A stretch of 56,887 nt of DNA from a virus: IMG/VR virus record IMGVR_UViG_3300011189_000401, positions 1 through 56,887 of that record; one strand, written 5' to 3'. Both the position numbers and the translations under genes were made by a program. Shown here one piece after another: positions 16,801 to 23,388 of this stretch. The first letter of the stretch is position 1. Each line of letters starts with the position of its first letter. Under the pieces are notes generated by a model. It saw only the letters and a program-made list of their open reading frames with translations. It was not told the origin of the DNA and made no database searches.

Positions 16801-17213
16801 GTTGGCACGACGCACAGCAGACCTTCGCTGTGTTCCTCGATGACTTCGAGGTCAACCCTTGGCCGGTAGTAGAACCCCCGGCTCTTGTCATTGCTGAAGT
16901 TGTTGAGAGCGATGAGGTTCTTCAGCCCTTCATCATTCTTGGCGTACAGTAGAACGACGCCCCGAATGTTCTCCTTCATCGACTTATTCCGGGTCTCCAC
17001 GTTAGGCGAGACCAGGAACTCCGTTCCTAGAACGGGGTGGATGTCGTTCTTGTCACATTCCTTCTGGAACTCTAGGAGCCCCGCGAGGGTCTGCTTGTCG
17101 GTCAACGCCAGCGTCTCGTACCCGAGTTCCGCTGCACGGTTGACCCACCTCTTCGGCTCCATTGTCCCACTCTTTAGAGAGTAGGTCGAATAGTTCTGCA
17201 AACTCCATATCAT
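13830..17213 (-). CDS. dnaE: DNA polymerase III alpha subunit (DnaE-type replicase)
   Basis: A 1127-residue C-family polymerase, close to bacterial DnaE length, with no intein or break. The N-terminal PHP domain is present but degenerate: the usual H-x-H motif is replaced (LQNYSTYSLKSG) and the next His is Lys (LTDKQTLAG), so metal-dependent exonuclease activity is probably lost. The palm has LPDIDLDFS near residue 454 (two catalytic Asp) and PKFDFL near 618 (third Asp). The C-terminus carries an OB-fold-like segment (AMFVGGYVEDMRVEKTKNG). No clamp, clamp loader or separate exonuclease is seen here, so host beta clamp use is likely. Start ATG 17213 has AAAGGA upstream and overlaps the previous gene. 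Confidence 0.95.
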   Translation of the reverse strand: MIWSLQNYSTYSLKSGTMEPKRWVNRAAELGYETLALTDKQTLAGLLEFQKECDKNDIHPVLGTEFLVSPNVETRNKSMKENIRGVVLLYAKNDEGLKNLIALNNFSNDKSRGFYYRPRVDLEVIEEHSEGLLCVVPTEDGWGRDVEPNSTKLDVPKRLYDIFNIFGDDFYLGMNPAAEDEVKEVKLRNAAVSGLDMKKVYTFNAHYPEARQSHLYDIVRRMDGDGRMTKNLPRTVVNGYLPSRDEIVYDEELDAECMSHLDEIAEKCQARIQTGTYYMPEMETETGSVKGDLLKYIGEGVLKKLCPDIAFEGEYLQSLDELEAYRDAFSHIYAFEHASKGEVEYEKTVPYLTAVAEPREIFEHNLHTLDVYLDRLKYEFEIIEQLGYLDYFQIIRYLCAYIDEQGLGRGFARGSAAGSLVSYLLDITKVDPLRHGLIFERFLNPDRNDLPDIDLDFSAEARDEIKHHIKDKWGEEYVCDIGAYGRLKIVSAIKKVAASNGYAIPDNNGKHVQYSFGRLTALLSNTHAKATARGRAELEERLEGSAEFQDFVAMHSDWIEDVIMPLQEMVTFTQVHACGSLITRFPLNECVPLYEHKSGAMVSQWKYQDCEAAGHPKFDFLTVEGVSVSEFAGQLIKKRKGVDIPPIEDVPLDDPKALELFTQVKTQGIFQFNTWSQRNYFQDLMPDRFDELVAAVALVRPGPIAADAHTDFARIKHGSKEPEYDHPDLKKVLGETHGLLVYQEQMMEIAREIAGFSGSQADYLRKACGKKKLKAMRKWKEVFIEGGKENGYEQELMETLWVKIVAFAEYSFNKSHAVAYTLLSYYQAYIKARHNVEFWPAVLKYSDSSKDAGSPQDLKHLVKQYGIEIVYPTIYGYAPDFEPAEGEDQIYWPLRAINGIGQSVIGELCKDGRRGFTSIEEMMEECDLRKVHKGVMGKLIKAGFFDPIAPPWEVAEIYFKIRKDNGRKDGGIPYDLSHRNKFRWYQERNDAYGMIVKPWKEVAPFHPKVQSYPESRLSRVKKDQAMFVGGYVEDMRVEKTKNGGWYARMTLVDEGEEHTVMMWPGFFESRDLDRPDENGVIHRPWKGQLVELTGKKDEWNGRVQVVLNSPRSYCRVIWDEMDLEEYQ
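15220..15233. promoter_or_regulatory. Palindromic site, one mismatch (F-T-Q-V-K register)
   Basis: Reads TTAACC-TG-GGTAAA inside the polymerase gene. The codons are TTT ACC CAG GTT AAA. Confidence 0.55.
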
Positions 17214-17410
17214 TCCGTGTCCTTTTTGGCCTCTCGTACAATGCCAACTACGTCTTGCCTGTCGAGGTATGTTGCATACACCCGACAGATTCCGCGAGCC
17301 CTCGAATCACACCGAAGGCACTCGGAGTGGTCGGCCTTATAGAGACCGTCGCTCGGTCGACACTGGAGTTCGTTCGAGTCGGTAGTTGGCTTGCTTTCGT
17401 TCGTACTCAT
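17210..17410 (-). CDS. Small cysteine-containing protein, unknown
   Basis: A 66-residue protein with a central CLRCDSRARGICRVY cluster (C-x2-C...C) that could bind zinc, and a polar Ser/Thr-rich N-terminus. The ATG at 17410 follows TGGAGG. The frame overlaps the end of the kinase fusion by 74 bases and its stop overlaps the polymerase start. That context supports a real coupled gene, though overlap with two well-supported genes makes codon use hard to judge. Confidence 0.55.
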   Translation of the reverse strand: MSTNESKPTTDSNELQCRPSDGLYKADHSECLRCDSRARGICRVYATYLDRQDVVGIVREAKKDTE

Positions 17411-18308
17411 AGATGGCCTCCAGATGCGCCACCGTTCGGTCGAGGTCGTTGTTGACCACGGTGTAATCCCAGCCCTCCAAGTCGTTGACTTCGGAAGCAG
17501 CCTTGGTCAGACGGCTGTTGATTTCGAGGTCGGTGCGACCGTCCCCAGCCATCCGCTTCTCCAACTCGTTGAGACTTGGCGGCACCAAGTGAACCCCGAC
17601 GACCTGACCCGGATAGGCTTCCCGGATCTGGTTGAGGCCGTTCTTGTCCACAACTGCGACCGCGTCTTTGCGCTGGAGGAAGATGTCGTCAACGGTCTCG
17701 GATGCGAAGCCGTACAGGTTGCCTGCGTACTCCGTGAACTCCAGGAATTCGCCCTCAATCTTCATGTCCTCCATCTCCCCGAGCGACAGGAAGTTGTACT
17801 CTTCTCCCTCAACTTCGCCATCTCGTGGTGGCCGGGAGGTGTTACTCACCGCAACCTCCAGCCCACCGACCTCTTCGGTCAACAGGTTTGCCACCGTGGT
17901 CTTACCGACGCCGCTAGGGCCAACGAGGCAGACGATAACGCCTTCGTCGACCATGCGCTGACGGAAGACCGGGAGGCCGAGGACGCACGTCTTACCGTGG
18001 CTTGTGGCGCGTTGCCACTCACGGTTTGAACCGGGTGAAGCGCCGTGCAGGCTCAGGAGCATGTCACAGCGGTCAAGCCAGTGAAAATCTTGGTCCATCC
18101 AGTCCTCGTAGCCTCGGGGATGAATCTTGTCCCAGAAGTGGAAGAGGTGAGGGATGAACACCTGGAATCCGAGATCCCGTACTGCGTTGCCGACGCCAAT
18201 TGCTGCCTCAGTACAGGTGTCGGGGTCGGAAGTGTAGGGGCCAGCGATGTACACTGAATCCACGTTTCTCAGGATTGCTTCCGCTCTCATAGCTTGTTCG
18301 GTCATCAT
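17337..18308 (-). CDS. Fusion: deoxyribosyltransferase-like domain plus guanylate kinase
   Basis: A 323-residue protein. Residues about 15-115 (SVYIAGPYTSDPDT..., CDMLLSLHGASPGSNREW) match the DUF4406/nucleoside 2-deoxyribosyltransferase-like fold, including YIAGP and the S-x-G-x-x-x-E segment. From about 122 a guanylate kinase follows: P-loop GPSGVGKT (near 131), VSNTSRPPRDGEVEGEEYNF, and a C-terminal R-L-x-K-A region. The second part would phosphorylate (d)GMP, and the first may act on deoxynucleotide glycosidic bonds. The product would belong to dNTP supply together with NrdJ. Start: ATG 18308, inside or next to a palindromic site whose GAGG may act as the SD; an ATG one codon later is equally possible. 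Confidence 0.85.
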   Translation of the reverse strand: MMTEQAMRAEAILRNVDSVYIAGPYTSDPDTCTEAAIGVGNAVRDLGFQVFIPHLFHFWDKIHPRGYEDWMDQDFHWLDRCDMLLSLHGASPGSNREWQRATSHGKTCVLGLPVFRQRMVDEGVIVCLVGPSGVGKTTVANLLTEEVGGLEVAVSNTSRPPRDGEVEGEEYNFLSLGEMEDMKIEGEFLEFTEYAGNLYGFASETVDDIFLQRKDAVAVVDKNGLNQIREAYPGQVVGVHLVPPSLNELEKRMAGDGRTDLEINSRLTKAASEVNDLEGWDYTVVNNDLDRTVAHLEAIYEYERKQANYRLERTPVSTERRSL

Positions 18309-18321
18309 TAACCTCGGTTAA
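18308..18321. promoter_or_regulatory. Palindromic site TTAACC-TC-GGTTAA (perfect)
   Basis: Fills the junction between two genes. It supplies the TAA of the 117-aa gene (18320-18318) and touches the ATG of the kinase fusion. Confidence 0.85.
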
Positions 18322-18671
18322 TTGAGTTCACGTCGAATCTTTTTGGCATCCGGGGTTTCGATGTTGTCCCGGAAGTATTTCGTCACGTCTTCTTCCAACG
18401 AGTCCACAGCGGTGTAGAACCCGGCGGAATCGTCGTCGTCCTCAGCTGCCTCCAGCTTCAGACGGTCGATAACACCGATTCCATCGGGGAAGTCGACATA
18501 GGCTTCGATCACAAGGAGTCGAATCTCCCCTTTGTAGTAGCCCTCGATGATGTCGCCCTCGACCTTGTCGCCACCCTCGTACATAACGAAAGCCATGTGG
18601 GGTAGCGCTGAGTCCAGCTGGACCTTGAGGTCTTCCATGCTCGTCTGCTCTTGTTCGCCTTCGTCTTCCAT
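18318..18671 (-). CDS. Acidic protein of unknown function
   Basis: A 117-residue protein, strongly acidic at both ends of its first 90 residues (MEDEGEQEQTSMEDL, LEAAEDDDDSAG). A beta-strand-like middle (MAFVMYEGGDKVEGDI, IRLLVIEAYVDF) leads to a basic end. The SD is GGGAG. The ATG directly follows the TAG of the upstream gene, and the stop is provided by the palindromic site. Acidic small phage proteins can be DNA mimics, but nothing here proves that. Confidence 0.7.
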   Translation of the reverse strand: MEDEGEQEQTSMEDLKVQLDSALPHMAFVMYEGGDKVEGDIIEGYYKGEIRLLVIEAYVDFPDGIGVIDRLKLEAAEDDDDSAGFYTAVDSLEEDVTKYFRDNIETPDAKKIRRELN

Positions 18672-18947
18672 CTAGTCTCCCGTTGCACCAGCCGCCGCCT
18701 CGATAAGAGTGCCGTATAGATCAACAACACTCTGGTGTCTCTGACGAAGAGCCACTGCCGCGTTCATCTTAGTAGTATAGTGAATGATTTCCTGAACAGA
18801 TGAGGCGTTTCCCAACTCTTGTTGAAGAAGCGTCTCATAGTCCTTGATGTCTTCAATTAGCCCCTCGCTGTCCTGCTTGTGAATCTTGAACAGGCTGACG
18901 ACGCGCTCTTGTAGTTCCTTCTCTTTCTTCTCAATGCCCTTATTCAT
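18672..18947 (-). CDS. Small helical protein of unknown function
   Basis: About 91 residues (MNKGIEKKEKELQERVVSLF...), with heptad-like Leu/Val spacing suggesting a coiled coil. I prefer the ATG at 18947, which has AAGGGA nine bases upstream. A GTG six codons earlier (18965) is possible but lies almost at the predicted transcript start. It is the first gene after the promoter-like element at 18972-18999. Confidence 0.65.
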   Translation of the reverse strand: MNKGIEKKEKELQERVVSLFKIHKQDSEGLIEDIKDYETLLQQELGNASSVQEIIHYTTKMNAAVALRQRHQSVVDLYGTLIEAAAGATGD

Positions 18948-18971
18948 GCCTTCTCTTCCCTTCACTCTAAC

Positions 18972-18999
18972 AATTGCATAACTCGCCTAACTTTTCCGC
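18972..18999 (-). promoter_or_regulatory. Promoter-like element GCGGAAA-N16-CAATT
   Basis: On the minus strand, GCGGAAA (18999-18993) is followed after exactly 16 bases by CAATT (18976-18972), overlapping the end of the primase gene. Downstream it shares GTGAAGGGAA with the copy at 50939-50966. The same two boxes with the same spacing occur at two other gene boundaries, which is why I call it a promoter. Confidence 0.6.
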
Positions 19000-20078
19000 A
19001 TACGCCCAAGTTTTTTCATTTTTATTCTCAGTCTGTCTCGCTCCCCCTGAGACTTGCGTATGCGGTACTTGAAGTAGGTCAGGAACTGTTCTTCGCTCAA
19101 ATCGTCAGGGTCCATCCCCTTCTCAAACGGGAACCCCATCTGCCAATGCTTCTCGTTGATGCGCAGAATCGAAACCTTCTTGTCAGGAGCGAACTCGCCG
19201 ATCTTGGTCGCTATATCGCGGGCCTTCTTTTCAGTGCCATGATCCAGACAGACAACGATCTCTTCGGCCTTAGTGTCTGCTAGCAACCTGAGTTGGCGCG
19301 GACTAATATTGACCCCAAAGAGACTGGTCGCATAGGCTTCGAAGCTGAGCAGACGAGCGGAGTCAAAGATCCCTTCGCAGACGAACAGGATCTTACCGTT
19401 CTTGACCCTGTCATAATTGTACAGCATTTGAGACAAGATCTTGCCGCTCGGGTTGAGCGTCTTGCGCTCCAACGATCGGTCAACAGCGTAAGCCAGATAG
19501 GCCCGGTCGCCGTCAGACTTTACCTCGAAGAGAACACGCCCTTTGAACTGCCCCATCTGAGGTGGGATGTATAGCTCGTGCTGACTCAAGAAGGTATCAA
19601 CATCGTAGCCCCTGATATCCTTGATCCAACTCTCTACTTTCTCTCGAAGGGGGTGAGCCTTCAGCGGCTTCGAGCCTTGAACCCAGGTGTCAATCGACTC
19701 GTGCTCAGGTTCGACTTCCGAGCGCTTATGTCGGCGCTCAAACTGCTTCTCAAGAACCTGTAAGTCGGCCCTCAGTTCTTCGAGATTGCTCGCCTTTTCT
19801 CCACTGACGATCTCGACGGCTCGCTCAAACGAGACATCGAGGTAGTGCATCACGAACCACTCTACCGAACTACGCCAGTCACAGGTGGCACGCCAGCACC
19901 GGCAGGCCCCGGTAACCGGGTTGAGGTCAAAGACTGCCTCGGAGTTGTTGCCGCCGTGGCAGAACGGACACAGGAACCTGTACTCCACTCCCTGCCCACG
20001 GTTGTGCGCTGTTGCGTCCGGGAAGTGGGCTTCGACAAAGTCGATTATCTTGCTGGTTCTCTTCTCGTTCTGCTCCAT
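18987..20078 (-). CDS. DnaG-type primase
   Basis: A 363-residue primase that would make RNA primers for the phage replisome. The N-terminal zinc-binding domain has CPFCHGG (C37, C40, H41), with C59, C61 and C66 in ACRCWRATC. The Toprim region begins near residue 230 (ILFVCEGIFDSARLL) and continues to IVVCLDHGTEKKA, where the usual D-x-D is L-D-H-G. There is no helicase domain and no long C-terminal helicase-binding domain, so it is shorter than bacterial DnaG. The ATG at 20078 has GGAG seven bases upstream. It follows the methyltransferase and helicase genes in one unit. Confidence 0.85.
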   Translation of the reverse strand: MEQNEKRTSKIIDFVEAHFPDATAHNRGQGVEYRFLCPFCHGGNNSEAVFDLNPVTGACRCWRATCDWRSSVEWFVMHYLDVSFERAVEIVSGEKASNLEELRADLQVLEKQFERRHKRSEVEPEHESIDTWVQGSKPLKAHPLREKVESWIKDIRGYDVDTFLSQHELYIPPQMGQFKGRVLFEVKSDGDRAYLAYAVDRSLERKTLNPSGKILSQMLYNYDRVKNGKILFVCEGIFDSARLLSFEAYATSLFGVNISPRQLRLLADTKAEEIVVCLDHGTEKKARDIATKIGEFAPDKKVSILRINEKHWQMGFPFEKGMDPDDLSEEQFLTYFKYRIRKSQGERDRLRIKMKKLGRMRKS

Positions 20079-20080
20079 AA

Positions 20081-20722
20081 CTACTCCACAGGTCTCAGCT
20101 TGAACTTCTCGGCGGCACGTTTCACATCCTTGCGGGTGCGCCAGACCACATCATCAACCTCAGTCCTCCACAGATCCGTTGCGTACTTGCGCCAAATGAG
20201 CCAGTGATAGTTCGCCGAATCCGTCTTGCCGTCTCGGGTGAACGAGATGCGTGGCAGAATGATGATGTTGTTGGGCGGGCGGTGCTTCAGGAGGTTCTTA
20301 CGATCGTTGCAAGGCTCCAGAAAGCTAGAGCGTACCAAGAAGGCGACACCCTTGCGGGCCACCTTCATAGCCTTCTTGACGAAGTCGGATGCCTTCTTGA
20401 GTTCCCCGTCGATCCGAATGGTGAATGGCGGGTTGGTGATGACCCAATCCGGCTGAATGTACTTCTCAACCGGTGCCTTCAGGAAATCAGTGGTGAGGTC
20501 AGCTTCGAGACTCGGGTCGATGTCATTGGTCTGAATCGGGTGCCCATACGCTCCGAAGACGTTCGCTACACCTCCGTCGCCAGCGCAGGGCTCTAGTACC
20601 CGCGACTTGCGGTTGAACTCATTCACGTCGTAGTCGAGGTATTCATACAGCAGGGCCACCGGGCCCGGTGGGGTGAAATATTGATTGAGATCCTTCTCCT
20701 TATCCGTCATCTCCTTGCTCAT
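20081..20722 (-). CDS. N6-adenine-type DNA methyltransferase
   Basis: A 213-residue protein with the AdoMet-binding motif I VLEPCAGDGG (residues 42-51) and catalytic motif IV NPPF (97-100), the form typical of N6-adenine methyltransferases. The N-terminus (DLNQYFTPPGPVALL) is the motif X-like segment. There is no target-recognition insert, and no restriction enzyme lies nearby, so an orphan protective or regulatory methyltransferase is likely. The start at 20722 lies within the end of the DnaB-like gene (23-base overlap); an ATG four codons later is an alternative. Confidence 0.85.
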   Translation of the reverse strand: MSKEMTDKEKDLNQYFTPPGPVALLYEYLDYDVNEFNRKSRVLEPCAGDGGVANVFGAYGHPIQTNDIDPSLEADLTTDFLKAPVEKYIQPDWVITNPPFTIRIDGELKKASDFVKKAMKVARKGVAFLVRSSFLEPCNDRKNLLKHRPPNNIIILPRISFTRDGKTDSANYHWLIWRKYATDLWRTEVDDVVWRTRKDVKRAAEKFKLRPVE

Positions 20723-22166
20723 CCTTCTTTTTCCTCTTCTTGACGTTGAAACCTGCTACAGTCTCGTATTCCTTTTCTTTCTTCTTCTCTTTGGTAAACT
20801 TCTGCTTGAACTGGTTGATACGGTAGACCTTGTCCTCATCCGCCTCACCAGTCGGGTCTACGCTACCGTTGAACACCTCGTGCCACGGTAGCAACCGGTG
20901 GTTCTTCTCGAAGTAGAAGTAAATAATCTTGTTGTCAGTGGAGTTGTCACGAGTCTTCGTGACCTGAATTTTACCCCGGTTAAGTAGTCTATCCTCGGGG
21001 TCCACGTTGAACATGATGAGGTTGTCGCAGATCCTGGCGATGTCGTAGCTGCCACCGACGTCTTCAGACTTGACGCTGCCGTTTCCAACCGATGACGCCT
21101 TCATGGGCAGGGTACACAACATGATGAGCCCTAGCTCTTCAGCCAGCGCCTTGTTGTCCCAATACACCAAACCCTTGTTCTGCCACCACTGATCGCCTGC
21201 GTCGACCGGAACTTGATGATCCGGTGAGTCAATCGCGACAACATCAATGTCGATGCCACGATCCTCTTTGATTTCCTCGATCATCTGCCGGATGGTATCG
21301 GCAGTAAACTGGCGAGGTGTCACCTTCCCTAAGATGATCTTGCCCCACCCCTCCTTTTGAGCCGTCTTGAAGAATGAGTCACCCTCCGGGTCTTTCAGGT
21401 TGTTCTCATAAAGGGTGTCATATTCGCGATCCAACACGATAGCATCCAGTCTGGACGCTGCTTGGACCTTACGGTTCTCAGCAAACACGTAGAGAACGTT
21501 CATCCCGTTCTCGGGGTGCGCCGCTACGCGAATCAGGTTGGTGAGCAAGACGCTCTTACCGGCGTAGGTCGGACCCGCGACCGCCGTCAGTTCCTCGGGT
21601 TGGATACCACGAGGGAAATACTTCTTGAACGGGCTCATGTTCAAGGCCATCGACATCGTGATAGCAGAAGTCGTTCCCAACTCCTGACGCTCCATCTGTC
21701 GAGTCGACCAGTCCTCACTGTAGTCAAACAACTCATAGTCGCTTTCCTGAGCGTTGATCTCCCGTGAGCGACGCTGTAACTCCGGTAGGACTTGATCTAG
21801 ATCTTCCCCTTGAAGAAGACTGTTGGACATATCGCTCAAGAGACGGAACGCCTCTTGTTCTGCACGAACGTCCTTCAGCTTCTCAAGGGAGAACCCGGCC
21901 CCGACCGTACTCGAACTGGAAAGGGAGTCAACCAGTTCATTCAGCGCCTTCTTATCGTCTGAATCCTTTTTGTCGTCGAGTTGGATGTACTGCTTGACCA
22001 CCTCGGGGGCAGGTGTGTCAACCTTGCTGATTTCCAGCATCGCAGCGTAGAGGTACCTGTAAACTCCTTCCTCAAGGTGCTTCGGTTCCAGCTTGGCACG
22101 CCTGGCCTTCAGTAACACCGACTCGTCTTGCAGACACCCCGTTAGTAGTTTCTTTTCAAGACTCAT
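20700..22166 (-). CDS. dnaB: DnaB-like replicative helicase
   Basis: A 488-residue protein. Residues 1-100 resemble the DnaB N-terminal helical domain (LLTGCLQDESVLLKARR..., RYLYAAMLEIS). The RecA-like core has Walker A GPTYAGKS near residue 197, VVAIDSPDHQ as Walker B, and the C-terminal QVTKTRDNSTD segment with the arginine region. It would unwind the replication fork as a hexamer together with the primase and loader on either side. The start overlaps the stop of the loader gene by 11 bases. Its C-terminus is Lys-rich. Confidence 0.9.
   Translation of the reverse strand: MSLEKKLLTGCLQDESVLLKARRAKLEPKHLEEGVYRYLYAAMLEISKVDTPAPEVVKQYIQLDDKKDSDDKKALNELVDSLSSSSTVGAGFSLEKLKDVRAEQEAFRLLSDMSNSLLQGEDLDQVLPELQRRSREINAQESDYELFDYSEDWSTRQMERQELGTTSAITMSMALNMSPFKKYFPRGIQPEELTAVAGPTYAGKSVLLTNLIRVAAHPENGMNVLYVFAENRKVQAASRLDAIVLDREYDTLYENNLKDPEGDSFFKTAQKEGWGKIILGKVTPRQFTADTIRQMIEEIKEDRGIDIDVVAIDSPDHQVPVDAGDQWWQNKGLVYWDNKALAEELGLIMLCTLPMKASSVGNGSVKSEDVGGSYDIARICDNLIMFNVDPEDRLLNRGKIQVTKTRDNSTDNKIIYFYFEKNHRLLPWHEVFNGSVDPTGEADEDKVYRINQFKQKFTKEKKKEKEYETVAGFNVKKRKKKDEQGDDG
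20970..20983. promoter_or_regulatory. Palindromic site, one mismatch (N-R-G-K register)
   Basis: Reads TTTACC-CC-GGTTAA. The codons are AAC CGG GGT AAA, with AAA replacing a TAA stop. Confidence 0.65.
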
Positions 22167-22980
22167 CGAACCACTTCCTTCGTGTGCGTTTCCTGAACTG
22201 CCCGCCCTTCGAGAAACCGATGATGCGGTAGTTCGTGATTAACGAGTTGTACACTGAGTTCCCGTACCTTCCGAAGAACCCACCCTCTCGTTTCGAGCTA
22301 CCATCATCTTGCTGCACGCGTTTGTGCGGAAAGTTGATATTGGTAGCCATAATGGTGGGCTTCACTTCCTCGGTGCGATGCTTGACGATCTGCTCGAAGA
22401 CTCCGAGAACGTTCTCGGTCACCTTCGATTCCTTGCCTATCTCGTCAATCACGAGGAAGTCGCAGTCCTTGATGTACTGCCACATCTTGCTGGCTTCCGG
22501 CTCTCTGCCGAATTCAGCGTTGTTGTACAGGTTCAGCAGGTCTTTGAACGGAATGCAGTAGCCGCTCAGGCCACGCTCAATCGCCGAGCACAGCATGTGA
22601 ACAGCCGTGATCGTCTTGCCAGTCTCGTTCACTCCAAAGAACACGAACGAAAGCCCGTTGTCGTACACCTCTTGGTTGATACGGTTGACGTACTCGGAGA
22701 ACAGGTCTTCGTACCCCTTCATTGTCCCCGGAGCGGGCATCTCGTCTACAAGGTCGTACTCCTTGATAGTCCGCTCCATGATGTCTTCGTGCATCACCAC
22801 CTCAAGGTCGTGGTACTGGACGTTTGCTTGCCAGAACCGCGCCTTGTATGTGAACTCTCGTGTGGCCTCTTTTCGTTCCTCCTTGTTGCTTTCATCGTAC
22901 TTACCGAAGATCCGCTCCTTGTAGCGAGCGAGCCTTCCACCGTGATAGGACATCAGAAATGGATCGATGCCGTCTGCCAT
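22156..22980 (-). CDS. DnaC-like helicase loader ATPase
   Basis: A 274-residue AAA+ protein with Walker A FFGVNETGKT (near residue 121), Walker B CDFLVIDEIGKES (near 176), sensor I-like PTIMATNINF and an arginine-rich C-terminus. These are the marks of DnaC/IstB-type loaders, and its place directly before the DnaB-like gene supports this role. The ATG at 22980 is preceded by a palindromic site whose GAGG lies eight bases upstream and may double as the SD. Confidence 0.85.
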   Translation of the reverse strand: MADGIDPFLMSYHGGRLARYKERIFGKYDESNKEERKEATREFTYKARFWQANVQYHDLEVVMHEDIMERTIKEYDLVDEMPAPGTMKGYEDLFSEYVNRINQEVYDNGLSFVFFGVNETGKTITAVHMLCSAIERGLSGYCIPFKDLLNLYNNAEFGREPEASKMWQYIKDCDFLVIDEIGKESKVTENVLGVFEQIVKHRTEEVKPTIMATNINFPHKRVQQDDGSSKREGGFFGRYGNSVYNSLITNYRIIGFSKGGQFRKRTRRKWFDES

Positions 22981-22983
22981 CCG

Positions 22984-22997
22984 TTAACCTCGGTTAA
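22984..22997. promoter_or_regulatory. Palindromic site TTAACC-TC-GGTTAA (perfect)
   Basis: Occupies the whole gap between two replication genes. It supplies the stop TAA of the 128-aa gene (22996-22994), and its GAGG may serve as SD for the loader. Confidence 0.85.
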
Positions 22998-23380
22998 AAG
23001 TCCCAGCTTGCTTCGTCGGAGCGTCCCGCGATTTCCAGGCCATCAGCTGCCGATGTGTCGGCACCCTCTGTGATCTGCTCGCCGCGAACGAAAATCTCAA
23101 TCTCGTCTTGCTTTTCCAAGAAGCCCAAGTAATTGCTACGCCTCTTGCTATCCCACTTCAGCCATTCCTTCGTCTTCTCAGTGACGTACTTCATCATCAT
23201 GTCCAGCACCTCATCGAAGCGCGAGGCGTCACGTATCCCCATCGCTTCCGAAGTGTAGGTGAACATGTTCTTGACTCTCCCTTTCTCACCGCGCTTGAAC
23301 TTGAAGGTCATCCCTACGTTCTCGCGGTAAGCGCTGGTGAATCTGGAATACAACTTAGCCAGTCTCTTGCCTCTCAGCAT
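22994..23380 (-). CDS. Unknown 128-residue protein in replication operon
   Basis: The first half is very basic (LRGKRLAKLYSRFTSAYREN..., KFKRGEKGRVKN), the middle is helical (FDEVLDMMMKYVTEKTKEW), and the end is acidic and polar. Sitting between the UvsW-like helicase and the helicase loader, it may bind DNA or a replisome partner, but no family is recognised. The ATG at 23380 has AGGAG upstream, and its stop lies in a palindromic site. Confidence 0.7.
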   Translation of the reverse strand: MLRGKRLAKLYSRFTSAYRENVGMTFKFKRGEKGRVKNMFTYTSEAMGIRDASRFDEVLDMMMKYVTEKTKEWLKWDSKRRSNYLGFLEKQDEIEIFVRGEQITEGADTSAADGLEIAGRSDEASWDF

Positions 23381-23388
23381 ATCTTCTC

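Noticed and set aside
17053-17247. 64-residue minus-strand ORF at the polymerase start
   Set aside because: It is another frame of the polymerase N-terminus; the polymerase frame has the conserved domain.
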